DNA of 64,000 bases, from contig JAJNPV010000037.1 in NCBI GenBank assembly GCA_021155195.1, positions 682,001 to 746,000 of the forward strand, read 5' to 3'. Shown in pieces: positions 45,201 to 54,414 of the stretch. The DNA is from Ohtaekwangia sp. GTDB lineage: Bacteria; Bacteroidota; Bacteroidia; Cytophagales; Cyclobacteriaceae. Every line of letters begins with the position of its first letter. The stretch's first letter is position 1. The notes beneath the pieces were generated by a model. That model was not told the DNA's origin, searched no databases, and saw only the letters and a list, made by a program, of their open reading frames with translations. The position numbers and the translations under genes were made by a program.

Positions 45201-46085
45201 ATTGCAGATATTAGTTTGGAAAGCTGGACGACCGATGATCATACCAATGATCTTGTGTCTGAAGTGGTGAAGAACTATCTCAATAAGAGAAACTCGATTT
45301 CTGGTGACTTCAAGCGTGAGCGTTTCACATTAGAAGTTGGAGATGAATTACCTGCAGGTATCGTACAATTGGCGAAAGTATATATCGCTAAAAAGCGCAA
45401 ACTAAAAGTAGGAGATAAGATGGCGGGTCGCCACGGAAACAAAGGTGTGGTAGCTCGTATCGTTCGTGAAGAAGATATGCCATTCCTTGAAGACGGAACA
45501 CCTGTTGACATCTGTTTGAATCCGCTGGGTGTACCATCGCGTATGAACCTGGGTCAGATTTATGAAACAGTATTGGCTTGGGCTGGTAAGAGATTGGGAA
45601 GAAAGTATGCAACACCAATTTTTGATGGTGCATCTCTTGATCAAGTATCCGCTGAATTGAAAGAAGCTAACTTACCTGAATTCGGACGTACTTATTTGTA
45701 TGACGGATTAACAGGTCAGATGTTCGATCAGCCAGTTACTGTGGGTATGGCCTACATGTTGAAACTTGGTCACTTGGTTGATGATAAGATGCACGCTCGT
45801 TCTATCGGACCATATTCACTTATTACGCAACAACCATTGGGTGGTAAAGCTCAGTTTGGTGGTCAGCGTTTTGGTGAGATGGAAGTGTGGGCGATTGAAG
45901 CATTCGGAGCATCACATATTCTTCAGGAAATCCTTACCATTAAATCAGATGATGTGATTGGTAGAGCGAAAGCATACGAATCCATTGTTAAAGGTGAAAC
46001 AATGAGGAAGCCAAATATCCCTGAATCGTTCAATGTGTTAGTACATGAATTACGTGGTCTCGCATTAGAGATTACGATGGATTGA
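42216..46085 (+). CDS. rpoB: RNA polymerase subunit beta
   Basis: A 1289-residue beta subunit. It starts from TTG at 42216 (MAKKTATNRIDFSSIEKVLEY); no ATG lies near in frame. The rifampicin region reads SQFMDQTNPLAEITHKRR and then MSALGPGGL, with wild-type residues at the usual resistance positions. The C-terminal blocks KLKVGDKMAGRHGNKGVV and PVTVGMAYMLKLGHLVDDKM are intact. A 152-base gap with a hairpin precedes it and a 99-base gap with an inverted repeat follows it. Confidence 0.99.
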   Translation: MAKKTATNRIDFSSIEKVLEYPDFLDIQLQSFKDFLQIETPAEKRQNEGLFKVFAENFPISDSRENFVLEFVDYTIDPPKYNVDECIDRGLTFSVPLKAKLRLTCNDEDNEDFQTIEQEVFLGNIPYMTEKGSFVINGAERVIVSQLHRSPGVFFAMSKHTNGTKLYSARIIPFKGSWIEFATDVNAVMYAYIDRKKKFPVTTLLRAIGYGTDKDILDLFGLSEEIEANKNTLKKTVDRKLAARVLKTWTEDFVDEDTGEVVSIDRNEVLLERDHVITAEDVDTILDSGVKSIILHREDVNVADYHIIFNTLAKDNSNSEKEAVEQIYRQLRNTEAPDEQTARDIIQSLFFSEKRYDLGEVGRYRINKKLGLDLSFDQRVLTTEDIILIVKYLIGLINSKAVVDDIDHLSNRRVRTVGEQLYSQFGVGLARMARTIKERMNVRDNEDFKPVDLINARTLSSVINSFFGTNQLSQFMDQTNPLAEITHKRRMSALGPGGLSRERAGFEVRDVHYTHYGRLCTIETPEGPNIGLISSLCVHAKVNKMGFIETPYRKVENGKVKGKEVIFLTAEEEDTFNIAQANIKIKPNGDLEEDKVKARFEGDFPVVEPSEIRYMDIAPNQIVSIAASMIPFLEHDDANRALMGSNMQRQAVPLIRPEAPIVGTGLEGRIALDSRTLILAEANGTVEFVDAKKIVVRYEVSEEQELVRFDDEVKSYTLIKFRRTNQDTCINLTPLVKKGDKVSKGQPLCQGYGTANGELALGRNLLVAYMPWQGYNFEDAIVISERVVREDVYTSIHVEEFELEVRDTKRGEEELTSEIPNVSEEAVKHLDENGIIRIGAEVKEGDILIGKITPKGETDPTPEEKLLRAIFGDKAGDVKDASMKAPPSLKGVVIETKLFSRPKRDKDVRTKSKKELDALKNRYSKSLTDLRADMIKKLTTLLTGKTSQGVTHKFGDELISKGVKFSGKVIENNLFPDKNIYRDESNYNVPEEVNLIADISLESWTTDDHTNDLVSEVVKNYLNKRNSISGDFKRERFTLEVGDELPAGIVQLAKVYIAKKRKLKVGDKMAGRHGNKGVVARIVREEDMPFLEDGTPVDICLNPLGVPSRMNLGQIYETVLAWAGKRLGRKYATPIFDGASLDQVSAELKEANLPEFGRTYLYDGLTGQMFDQPVTVGMAYMLKLGHLVDDKMHARSIGPYSLITQQPLGGKAQFGGQRFGEMEVWAIEAFGASHILQEILTIKSDDVIGRAKAYESIVKGETMRKPNIPESFNVLVHELRGLALEITMD

Positions 46086-46094
46086 TAAGTCGAA

Positions 46095-46134
46095 GGTCGA
46101 TAGTCAATGGTAAAACACCCATAGACTATCGACC
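46095..46134. repeat. Inverted repeat between rpoB and rpoC
   Basis: GGTCGATAGTC (46095-46105) and GACTATCGACC (46124-46134) are perfectly complementary. The stem continues inward with ATGG/CCAT after one mismatch. A third partial copy, ACTGACTATAGA, follows at 46136. There is no T-run, so it is not an ordinary terminator. An RNA hairpin here may set rpoC expression or mRNA stability. Confidence 0.75.
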
Positions 46135-46184
46135 AACTGACTATAGATGTAAAAGTGAATTAGTTAACTGAAAACTCAACAAGC

Positions 46185-49100
46185 ATGTCTTTCAGAAAAA
46201 ATAAAAAGATCAACAACGACTTCTCTAAGATCACCATTAGCCTGGCCTCTCCTGAATCTATTCTGGAAAGTTCGCATGGTGAAGTAACACAACCAGAAAC
46301 CATCAACTACAGAACATATAAGCCTGAGATGGGTGGATTGTTTTGCGAGCGGATTTTTGGTCCTGTTAAGGATTGGGAATGTCATTGCGGAAAATATAAG
46401 CGTATTCGCTACAAAGGAATTATCTGCGACCGTTGCGGTGTAGAAGTAACTGAAAAGAAAGTAAGACGCGAGCGCATGGGTCACATCGAATTGGTGGTGC
46501 CTGTTGCTCACATCTGGTATTTCCGTTCGTTGCCAAACAAAATCGGTTACTTGTTAGGTCTTCCTACCAAGAAACTTGATCAGATTATTTACTACGAAAG
46601 ATTTGTAGTTATTCAGCCCGGTGTAAAGGAAGAAGATGGTATTAACCGTCTCGACTTCTTAACTGAGGAAGAATATCTTGATATCGTTGATAAGTTACCG
46701 CGCGAGAACCAATTGTTGGATGATAACGATCCTAAGAAGTTCATCGCTAAGATGGGGGCTGATTCATTAGAGATGCTTTTGAGCCGTGTTAAGCTGGATG
46801 AGTTATCATACGAGTTACGCCATCAGGCAGCTACTGATACTTCACAGCAACGTAAAGCTGAAGCGTTGAAACGCTTGAAAGTTGTTGAAGCTTTCCGTGA
46901 AGCAAATACACGTGTTGAAAACAGACCTCAGTGGATGACCATCAAAATGGTTCCGGTGATTCCACCAGAATTGCGTCCACTTGTGCCATTGGATGGTGGT
47001 CGTTTTGCTACTTCAGATTTGAATGATCTTTACAGACGTGTTATTATCCGTAACAACCGTCTTAAGAGATTGATTGATATTAAAGCTCCCGAAGTAATTC
47101 TTCGTAACGAGAAGCGTATGCTTCAGGAAGCAGTTGATTCATTGTTCGACAACTCACGTAAAGTAAATGCGGTTCGTTCCGATGGAAACCGTGCGTTGAA
47201 ATCATTGAGTGATATGTTGAAAGGTAAGCAAGGACGTTTCCGTCAGAACTTACTTGGTAAGCGTGTTGACTACTCTGGTCGTTCGGTAATTGTGGTAGGA
47301 CCAGAATTGAAATTGCATGAGTGCGGTTTGCCAAAAGATATGGCAGCTGAATTATTCAAGCCTTTTATTATTCGCAAACTTATCGAAAGAGGAATTGTTA
47401 AGACTGTGAAGTCTGCGAAGAAAATTGTTGATCGCAAGGATCCTGTGGTGTGGGATATTTTGGAAAACGTATTGAAAGGACATCCAGTTCTTTTGAACCG
47501 TGCTCCAACGCTTCACCGTTTAGGTATCCAGGCTTTCCAACCTAAGTTGATTGAAGGAAAAGCGATTCAATTGCACCCGTTGGTATGTACTGCGTTTAAC
47601 GCTGACTTTGATGGTGACCAGATGGCCGTTCACGTGCCGCTTGGTCAGGAGGCAATTCTTGAGGCTTCGTTGTTGATGCTTTCATCACACAACATTTTGA
47701 ACCCAGCTAACGGAGCTCCTATCACGGTACCTTCTCAGGACATGGTATTGGGTCTTTATTATCTGACAAAAGGTAGAAAAGGCGAGCTAGGCGAAGGCAA
47801 GAGATTTTATTCTGCGGAAGAAGTGGTGATCGCTTATAATGAAGGCAAGCTTTCTAAGCATGCAATCATTAAAGTGCGTGCAACTGTTCGCGATAAAAAG
47901 AATGAACAACTTGAAACAAAAATGATTGAGACTGTAACAGGTCGCGTTATTTTCAATCAAGTGATGCCAGCAGAAGTGGGTTATGTAGATGAACTTTTAA
48001 CGAAGAAGAAACTACAAACCATTATTGCTGATGTGTATAAATTGGCTGGACAAGCTAAAACCGCTAAGTTCCTTGACGAGATTAAGGAGTTAGGGTTCCA
48101 GATGGCCTATAAAGGTGGTCTATCGATGGGATTAGGGGATGTGAAAGTTCCTGCTGAAAAGAAAAAATTAGTGGAGGATGCTCAGAAGGAAGTTGATTCC
48201 GTATGGAACAACTACATGATGGGTTTAATTACCGACAACGAACGTTACAATCAGGTAATTGATATCTGGACTCGTACGAATACCATGCTTACCAACACGC
48301 TTATGAAGCAGTTGGAAGAAGATCAGCAAGGATTCAACTCAATCTACATGATGATGCACTCAGGTGCTCGTGGTTCGAGAGAGCAGATTCGTCAGTTAGG
48401 TGGTATGCGTGGTTTGATGGCGAAGCCTCAGAAGAACCTTGCAGGTTCAGTGGGTTCGATCATTGAAAACCCGATCCTTTCTAACTTTAAAGAAGGTCTG
48501 GATGTATTGGAGTATTTTATCTCTACACACGGTGCTCGTAAAGGTCTTGCCGATACAGCGTTGAAGACTGCGGATGCAGGTTATTTAACCCGAAGACTTG
48601 TTGACGTTGCTCAGGATCTTGTTGTAACAGAAGAAGATTGCGGAACACTTCGCGGATTGAAAGTTACAGCATTAAAAGATAACGAAGACATTGTTGAACC
48701 TTTGTCTGAGCGTATCCTTGGTCGTGTAACAGTTCATGATATTTATGATCCGTTGACAGAAGAATTAATTTGTCCTGCCAACGAAGAGATTACAGATGAG
48801 GTTGCTAAACGAATTGAAGAGACTAGCATCGAGGAAGTTGAAATTCGTTCGGTACTTACTTGCGAAACTAAAGTAGGAGGCTGTGCAAAATGTTATGGTA
48901 GAAACCTGGCGACCGGTAAAATGGTACAGGCAGGTGAGGCTGTAGGTGTTATTGCTGCTCAGTCTATTGGTGAGCCAGGAACACAGTTGACACTTCGTAC
49001 TTTCCACGTGGGTGGTACTGCCTCTAACATTGCGGTTGATGCAAACATCAAAGCTAAGTTTAGCGGTACTGTAGAATTTGAAGGTGTAAGAACGGTTGAT

Positions 49101-50474
49101 ACTACAGATCGTGATGATGTTAAGGTGAAAGTTGTAATGGGTCGTACAGGTGAAATCAGAATTCTTGATTCTGAGAAGCGTGTGTTGATTACGAACAACG
49201 TTCCTTACGGTGCTTTCTTAAAAGTGAAAGATGGTCAGAAAGTTGAGAAAGGGGAAGAGCTTTGTTTCTGGGATCCTTACAACGCGGTAATCTTATCAGA
49301 GTATGATGGAGATATTGAATTCGAAGCAATTATTGAAGGTGTTACTTACAAAGAGGAATCAGATGAACAAACTGGTCACCGTGAGAAAGTAATTACTGAT
49401 ACGCGCGATAAGACTAAGAACCCTTCCATTATTGTAAAAGGTAAGAACGAAACCAAAGGATATAACATTCCGGTTGGTGCTCACTTAGCGGTGGATGAAG
49501 GGGAGAAGATTAAAGCCGGACAAGTGTTGGCTAAGATTCCTCGTACCATGGGTAAGTCTCGTGATATCACGGGAGGTTTGCCACGTGTAACAGAATTGTT
49601 TGAAGCACGTAACCCATCTAACCCAGCGGTAGTAAGTGAGATTGATGGAGTTGTTACTTATGGAGGTATCAAGCGTGGTAATCGCGAAATCTTTATAGAA
49701 TCTAAAGATGCTGTACAGAAGCGTTACCTTGTGCCATTGTCTAAGCACATTCTTGTGCAGGATAATGACTTTGTGAAAGCGGGTCAGCCATTGTCGGACG
49801 GTGCTATCACGCCTTCAGATATCCTTTCGATCAAAGGACCAACTGCGGTGCAAGAGTATTTAGTAAATGAAATTCAGGAAGTATATCGTTTACAAGGGGT
49901 GAAGATTAACGATAAGCACATCGAGTGTATCGTAAGTCAGATGATGCAGAAGGTTGAAATCATCGACTCGGGTGATACAACATTCTTACCTGGTGAGTAT
50001 GTAGATAAGTTTGAATTCCGCGAAGAGAATGATCGCGTTCTTGACAAGAAGATTGTTATGGAACCTGGAGATTCTCAAAGATTCAAAGTGGGCCAAATTA
50101 TTAGCCCGCGCGAGTTGAGAGACGAAAACTCTTCATTGAAGCGAAAGGATCAAAAAATTGTTGAGGTTCGTGATGCACTTTCTGCAGTATCGAGACCAAC
50201 ACTTCAAGGTATCACTCAAGCATCTTTGAAAACTGAAAGCTGGTTGTCTGCGGCATCGTTCCAGGAAACTACTAAAGTGTTGAGCGAAGCTGCTATTCGT
50301 GGTAAGGCCGATCAACTTGTAGGATTGAAGGAAAACGTAATTGTAGGACATTTGATCCCTGCGGGTACCGGCCAGAGAAGGCTTAACGATATGATTGTAA
50401 ATTCAGAAGAAGAATACCAGCGATTGGTTGAGGCTCCTGAACGCAAATCAAAAGAAAGGGAATTAGCAGATTAA
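46185..50474 (+). CDS. rpoC: RNA polymerase subunit beta'
   Basis: A 1429-residue beta' subunit. The N-terminal zinc site has CHCGKYK and CDRCGVEV (about residues 66-85). The catalytic loop NADFDGDQM lies at about residues 472-480 with its three Mg-binding Asp. The second zinc site CETKVGGCAKCYG is near residue 897. The C-terminus ends with extra charged residues (APERKSKERELAD). It is followed by an exceptionally long terminator hairpin. Confidence 0.99.
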   Translation: MSFRKNKKINNDFSKITISLASPESILESSHGEVTQPETINYRTYKPEMGGLFCERIFGPVKDWECHCGKYKRIRYKGIICDRCGVEVTEKKVRRERMGHIELVVPVAHIWYFRSLPNKIGYLLGLPTKKLDQIIYYERFVVIQPGVKEEDGINRLDFLTEEEYLDIVDKLPRENQLLDDNDPKKFIAKMGADSLEMLLSRVKLDELSYELRHQAATDTSQQRKAEALKRLKVVEAFREANTRVENRPQWMTIKMVPVIPPELRPLVPLDGGRFATSDLNDLYRRVIIRNNRLKRLIDIKAPEVILRNEKRMLQEAVDSLFDNSRKVNAVRSDGNRALKSLSDMLKGKQGRFRQNLLGKRVDYSGRSVIVVGPELKLHECGLPKDMAAELFKPFIIRKLIERGIVKTVKSAKKIVDRKDPVVWDILENVLKGHPVLLNRAPTLHRLGIQAFQPKLIEGKAIQLHPLVCTAFNADFDGDQMAVHVPLGQEAILEASLLMLSSHNILNPANGAPITVPSQDMVLGLYYLTKGRKGELGEGKRFYSAEEVVIAYNEGKLSKHAIIKVRATVRDKKNEQLETKMIETVTGRVIFNQVMPAEVGYVDELLTKKKLQTIIADVYKLAGQAKTAKFLDEIKELGFQMAYKGGLSMGLGDVKVPAEKKKLVEDAQKEVDSVWNNYMMGLITDNERYNQVIDIWTRTNTMLTNTLMKQLEEDQQGFNSIYMMMHSGARGSREQIRQLGGMRGLMAKPQKNLAGSVGSIIENPILSNFKEGLDVLEYFISTHGARKGLADTALKTADAGYLTRRLVDVAQDLVVTEEDCGTLRGLKVTALKDNEDIVEPLSERILGRVTVHDIYDPLTEELICPANEEITDEVAKRIEETSIEEVEIRSVLTCETKVGGCAKCYGRNLATGKMVQAGEAVGVIAAQSIGEPGTQLTLRTFHVGGTASNIAVDANIKAKFSGTVEFEGVRTVDTTDRDDVKVKVVMGRTGEIRILDSEKRVLITNNVPYGAFLKVKDGQKVEKGEELCFWDPYNAVILSEYDGDIEFEAIIEGVTYKEESDEQTGHREKVITDTRDKTKNPSIIVKGKNETKGYNIPVGAHLAVDEGEKIKAGQVLAKIPRTMGKSRDITGGLPRVTELFEARNPSNPAVVSEIDGVVTYGGIKRGNREIFIESKDAVQKRYLVPLSKHILVQDNDFVKAGQPLSDGAITPSDILSIKGPTAVQEYLVNEIQEVYRLQGVKINDKHIECIVSQMMQKVEIIDSGDTTFLPGEYVDKFEFREENDRVLDKKIVMEPGDSQRFKVGQIISPRELRDENSSLKRKDQKIVEVRDALSAVSRPTLQGITQASLKTESWLSAASFQETTKVLSEAAIRGKADQLVGLKENVIVGHLIPAGTGQRRLNDMIVNSEEEYQRLVEAPERKSKERELAD

Positions 50475-50476
50475 TC

Positions 50477-50583
50477 AATTTGAAAATGAGCTGATTTGAA
50501 AATGTGCGAATGGTTTAACCGTTCGCACATTTTCTTTTTGGCGAGGTTATTTTCAAATCGTCAAATTGTTTCATTTTCAAATT
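50477..50583. repeat. Triple nested inverted repeat with rpoC terminator at its centre
   Basis: The innermost hairpin (50498-50514 against 50518-50534; 17 pairs including one T-G) starts GAAAATGTGCGAA and is followed by TTTTT: the rpoC terminator. Around it nest GATTTGAAAAT/ATTTTCAAATC (50493-50503, 50549-50559) and AATTTGAAAATGA/TCATTTTCAAATT (50477-50489, 50571-50583). The word TTTGAAAAT occurs directly twice and inverted twice. Confidence 0.85.
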
Positions 50584-50591
50584 AGAATGCC

Positions 50592-50915
50592 ATGGCAGAA
50601 ACTAAAAACACACCTCCACAAAATCAGATTAATATCGAGCTTTCGGAAGAGATCGCTGAAGGTATCTATTCTAACCTTGCTATGATTGCACACTCTAACA
50701 GCGAGTTTGTGGTCGATTTTATTCGATTGATGCCCGGAGTTCCAAAAGCAAGGGTTAAGGCTCGGGTAATTATCACCCCGGAGCATGCCAAAAGACTGCT
50801 TTCGGCTCTTAAGGATAACATTAGCAAGTATGAGGCTACTTTCGGCCCGATTAAGCAAACCAATGAGGCGCCCCAATTTCCAATGAATTTTGGAGGCACA
50901 ATTGGCGAAGCGTAG
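50592..50915 (+). CDS. DUF3467 domain-containing protein
   Basis: A 107-residue protein. The core IELSEEIAEGIYSNLAMIAH, SNSEFVVDFIRLMPGVPKA and VIITPEHAKRLLSALKDNIS is characteristic of DUF3467, a small family of unknown function. It sits between the rpoC terminator and the rpsL promoter, separately transcribed from both. The position within a gene-expression superoperon suggests a housekeeping role, but this is inference from location only. Confidence 0.9.
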   Translation: MAETKNTPPQNQINIELSEEIAEGIYSNLAMIAHSNSEFVVDFIRLMPGVPKARVKARVIITPEHAKRLLSALKDNISKYEATFGPIKQTNEAPQFPMNFGGTIGEA

Positions 50916-50941
50916 CCTTATTCGAGGGTTTTTAGATCTTA

Positions 50942-50977
50942 GGGTGCAAAATTTCTTTAGACAAGGTTTTGCATCCT
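50942..50977 (+). terminator. Terminator of the DUF3467 gene
   Basis: GGGTGCAAAA (50942-50951) and TTTTGCATCC (50967-50976) pair with one G-T pair, followed by TATTTTACTTT. The right arm contains the -33 box of the rpsL promoter. Confidence 0.65.
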
Positions 50978-50998
50978 ATTTTACTTTAAATACCTTTG
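50967..50998 (+). promoter_or_regulatory. Promoter of rpsL-rpsG-fusA-rpsJ
   Basis: TTTTG (50967-50971), a 19-base spacer and TACCTTTG (50991-50998), continuing CAGTCCTT. It lies 39 bases before the rpsL start. Confidence 0.88.
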
Positions 50999-51036
50999 CA
51001 GTCCTTATTTTTGAAGGGTTAATAAATAAAATATAA

Positions 51037-51459
51037 ATGCCTACCATTCAGCAACTTGTAAGAAAAGGACGGAAGAAATTGACGTTTAAGTCGAAATCTC
51101 CGGCTCTTGATTCTTGTCCACAACGCAGAGGTGTGTGTACTCGTGTGTATACAACCACTCCAAAAAAGCCTAATTCAGCCATGCGTAAAGTGGCTCGTGT
51201 TCGCCTTACTAATCAAAAAGAGGTGAATGCATATATCCCAGGAGAAGGCCACAATCTTCAGGAGCACTCTATTGTGCTAATTCGTGGTGGTAGGGTAAAA
51301 GACCTTCCGGGAGTACGTTATCACATCGTTCGTGGTGCGCTAGATACATCAGGTGTTAGCGGTCGCTTACAAAGCCGTTCTAAATATGGTGCTAAGAGAC
51401 CTAAAGCTGGTGCTGCAGCTCCTGCTGCGAAAGGTGCCCCAGCAAAAGGAAAAAAATAA
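51037..51459 (+). CDS. rpsL: 30S ribosomal protein S12
   Basis: A 140-residue S12 of the decoding centre. MPTIQQLVRKGRKKLTFKSK opens it, and the streptomycin loop TTPKKPNSAMRK has the sensitive Lys residues. GEGHNLQEHSIVLIRGGRVK is intact. A C-terminal tail of about 17 residues rich in Ala, Lys, Pro and Gly extends beyond the usual end. It is the first gene of the str operon. Confidence 0.99.
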   Translation: MPTIQQLVRKGRKKLTFKSKSPALDSCPQRRGVCTRVYTTTPKKPNSAMRKVARVRLTNQKEVNAYIPGEGHNLQEHSIVLIRGGRVKDLPGVRYHIVRGALDTSGVSGRLQSRSKYGAKRPKAGAAAPAAKGAPAKGKK

Positions 51460-51467
51460 GTTGAGCT

Positions 51468-51938
51468 ATGAGAAAGTCGAAACCTAAGAAAAGATATTTA
51501 CTTCCCGATCCAAAATTTGGTGATACGCTTGTAACCAAGTTTGTGAACTATATGATGGAAGAAGGCAAGAAGAGTGTTGCTTACAACATTTTTTATGATG
51601 CCATTGAGCAAGTTGAAAAAAAGGCGGGTGGTGAACCAGGTCTTGAAGTGTGGAAACGTGCTATGAATAATGTGATGCCAGCTGTGGAAGTAAAAAGCCG
51701 CAGAGTGGGTGGTGCTACTTTTCAGGTTCCGGTTGAAATCCGCCCTGAGCGTAAAGTAAACCTTACCATCAAGTGGCTAATTGATTATTCACGTGCACGT
51801 GGAGAAAAAACCATGATGGATAAATTAGCAGCTGAAATCATTGCTGCTTCAAAAGGAGAGGGTGCAGCTATCAAAAAGAAAGATGATACACACCGGATGG
51901 CAGAGGCGAACAAGGCATTTTCTCATTTCAGATTCTAA
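51468..51938 (+). CDS. rpsG: 30S ribosomal protein S7
   Basis: A 156-residue S7, a primary assembly protein of the 16S 3' domain. MRKSKPKKRYLLPDPKFGDT opens it, and VGGATFQVPVEIRPERK is conserved. HRMAEANKAFSHFRF ends it. Eight bases separate it from rpsL and six from fusA. Confidence 0.99.
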   Translation: MRKSKPKKRYLLPDPKFGDTLVTKFVNYMMEEGKKSVAYNIFYDAIEQVEKKAGGEPGLEVWKRAMNNVMPAVEVKSRRVGGATFQVPVEIRPERKVNLTIKWLIDYSRARGEKTMMDKLAAEIIAASKGEGAAIKKKDDTHRMAEANKAFSHFRF

Positions 51939-51944
51939 TTCCAA

Positions 51945-54059
51945 ATGGCTAGAGATTTAAGATACACCAGAAATATTGGTATTGCTGCACATATTGATGC
52001 AGGTAAGACTACTACCACAGAGCGCATTCTTTATTATGCTGGTGTAAACCACAAGATTGGTGAAGTGCATGAAGGTGCTGCTACCATGGACTGGATGGCG
52101 CAAGAGCAGGAGCGTGGTATCACGATTACCTCAGCGGCTACTACTGTTCATTGGAACTATCGCAAAAACGAATATCACGTTAACATTATTGATACACCCG
52201 GTCACGTAGATTTTACCGTTGAGGTAAACCGCTCACTTCGTGTATTGGATGGATTGGTATTTCTTTTCAGCTCGGTGGATGGTGTTGAACCACAATCAGA
52301 GACAAACTGGCGTTTAGCAGACAACTACAAAGTTGCCCGTATTGGATTCGTTAATAAAATGGATCGCTCAGGTGCTGACTTCTTAGGTGTTTGTAAGCAG
52401 GTAAAAGAAAAATTAGGCAGCAAGGCAGTTGCTCTTCAGTTGCCAATTGGTGCCGAAGAAAACTTTAAAGGAGTTGTAGACTTAATTAACAATCGCGGTA
52501 TCATCTGGAACGAAGCTGATAAAGGAATGACCTTTACAGAAGTTCCTATTCCTGATGATATGGTTGAGGAAGCTGCTGAATATCGTGAGAAGTTGTTGGA
52601 AGCAGTAGCTGAATATGACGAAACGCTTATCGAAAAATTCTTTGAAGATCCTAATTCGATTTCTGAAGGTGAAATTTTAACAGCGCTTCGCAAGGCTACA
52701 ATCGATATGAAGATTGTTCCTATGGTGTGCGGTTCATCCTTCAAGAACAAGGGTGTTCAAACCATGTTGGATTATGTGATGGAGCTTCTTCCTTCACCAA
52801 TGGATAAGGATGTTATTATTGGGACTAATCCTGATACCGATGCGGAAGTTGAAATTCGTCCAAACATTGATGAGCCATTTGTAGGTCTTGCATTTAAGAT
52901 TGCGACTGATCCATTTGTTGGTCGTCTTTGTTTTGTTCGTGCTTACTCAGGTGTATTAGAATCAGGTTCATACATACACAATACACGTTCCGGGCAAAAG
53001 GAAAGAATTTCGCGTGTATTCCAAATGCATGCTAACAAGCAAAATCAGGTGGAAAGACTTCCAGCCGGAGATATCGGTGCGGTTGTAGGTTTCAAGGATA
53101 TTAAGACGGGCGATACACTATGTGACGAGAAACGTTTAGTTGTATTAGAGTCCATGGTATTCCCAGAGCCGGTTATCGGTTATGCAATTGAACCTAAGAA
53201 ACAAGCTGATGCCGATAAGTTAGGTATGGCTATTTCTAAGTTAGTTGAAGAAGATCCAACCTTGCGTGTAAATACAGATCAGGAAACAGGTCAGGTTATT
53301 TTGCGCGGAATGGGCGAATTGCACTTGGAGATCATCATTGATCGCTTAAGACGCGAATTCAAAGTTGAGATTAACCAAGGTGCTCCTCAGGTTGCTTATA
53401 AAGAAGCATTGACGAAGTCAGTTGAGCATAAGGAACAATATAAGAAACAGACCGGTGGCCGTGGTAAGTTTGCGGATATCGTATTTGAAATGGGACCACG
53501 CGAGTTGGGCCCTGAAGACAAGCCAGGTCTTGAGTTTGTAAATGATATTGTGGGTGGTGTTATTCCTCGCGAATTTATTCCATCTGTTCAGAAAGGATTT
53601 GAGCAAGCGATGGTAAATGGCCCACTGGCTGGATACCCTATCGATTCAATGAAAGTAAGATTGTTTCACGGTTCATACCATGATGTGGATTCGGATTCAC
53701 TTTCGTTTGAATTGGCAGCTCGTCTTGGATTTAAAGAAGCTGCAAGAAAATGCGGCCCTCAACTTCTTGAGCCTATCATGGGTGTAGAAGTAATTTCTCC
53801 GGATGAGTACACAGGTTCTGTAACTGGTGACTTGAACAGAAGAAGAGGTATCATGAAAGGAATGGATACACGTGGTGGAGCTCAGGTAATTAAAGCAGAT
53901 GTTCCGTTGTCGGAGTTGTTTGGTTACGTTACTGATTTAAGAACGATTACTTCAGGTCGTGCGTCAGCAACATTAACATTCTCACACTATGCACCGGTTC
54001 CTAAGAACTTGGCCGATAAAGTAATTGATGAAGTAAAGGGCGCTGTTGCCACAAAATAA
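51945..54059 (+). CDS. fusA: Elongation factor G
   Basis: A 704-residue translocase GTPase. G1 is AHIDAGKT, followed by TTTERILYYAG. G3 is DTPGHVDF and G4 NKMD. Domain IV has the block GGRGKFADIVFE, and domain V ends with TSGRASATLTFSHYAPVP. Codon use is strongly biased, as for tuf. It is 22 bases upstream of rpsJ. Confidence 0.99.
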   Translation: MARDLRYTRNIGIAAHIDAGKTTTTERILYYAGVNHKIGEVHEGAATMDWMAQEQERGITITSAATTVHWNYRKNEYHVNIIDTPGHVDFTVEVNRSLRVLDGLVFLFSSVDGVEPQSETNWRLADNYKVARIGFVNKMDRSGADFLGVCKQVKEKLGSKAVALQLPIGAEENFKGVVDLINNRGIIWNEADKGMTFTEVPIPDDMVEEAAEYREKLLEAVAEYDETLIEKFFEDPNSISEGEILTALRKATIDMKIVPMVCGSSFKNKGVQTMLDYVMELLPSPMDKDVIIGTNPDTDAEVEIRPNIDEPFVGLAFKIATDPFVGRLCFVRAYSGVLESGSYIHNTRSGQKERISRVFQMHANKQNQVERLPAGDIGAVVGFKDIKTGDTLCDEKRLVVLESMVFPEPVIGYAIEPKKQADADKLGMAISKLVEEDPTLRVNTDQETGQVILRGMGELHLEIIIDRLRREFKVEINQGAPQVAYKEALTKSVEHKEQYKKQTGGRGKFADIVFEMGPRELGPEDKPGLEFVNDIVGGVIPREFIPSVQKGFEQAMVNGPLAGYPIDSMKVRLFHGSYHDVDSDSLSFELAARLGFKEAARKCGPQLLEPIMGVEVISPDEYTGSVTGDLNRRRGIMKGMDTRGGAQVIKADVPLSELFGYVTDLRTITSGRASATLTFSHYAPVPKNLADKVIDEVKGAVATK

Positions 54060-54081
54060 ATATCTAAAAGACGTTTAGATT

Positions 54082-54387
54082 ATGAATCAGAAAATCAGAA
54101 TTAAGCTAAAGTCTTACGACCATAATTTGGTTGATAAGTCTTCTGAAAAAATCGTGCGCGCAGTAAAGGCGACAGGTGCTGTAGTTAGCGGACCGATTCC
54201 ACTTCCAACAGAAAAAGAAAAGTTTACAGTACTTCGTTCACCACACGTAAATAAGAAATCGCGTGAGCAGTTTCAATTGTGCACATATAAACGTTTGGTA
54301 GACATCTACTCAAACAGTGCTAAGACAGTTGATGCGTTAATGAAACTTGAATTACCAAGTGGAGTTGACGTGGAGATCAAAGTATAG
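54082..54387 (+). CDS. rpsJ: 30S ribosomal protein S10
   Basis: A 101-residue S10 (also NusE). IRIKLKSYDHNLVDKSSEKI opens it, followed by GPIPLPTEKEKFTVLRSPHV and then NKKSREQF; LPSGVDVEIKV ends it. In many bacteria rpsJ leads straight into rplC. Here a strong terminator follows at once and the next gene is a SET-domain protein, so the S10 operon continues elsewhere. Confidence 0.99.
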   Translation: MNQKIRIKLKSYDHNLVDKSSEKIVRAVKATGAVVSGPIPLPTEKEKFTVLRSPHVNKKSREQFQLCTYKRLVDIYSNSAKTVDALMKLELPSGVDVEIKV

Positions 54388-54414
54388 AAGATATTAGTTA
54401 AAGTTTGTTTTCGA

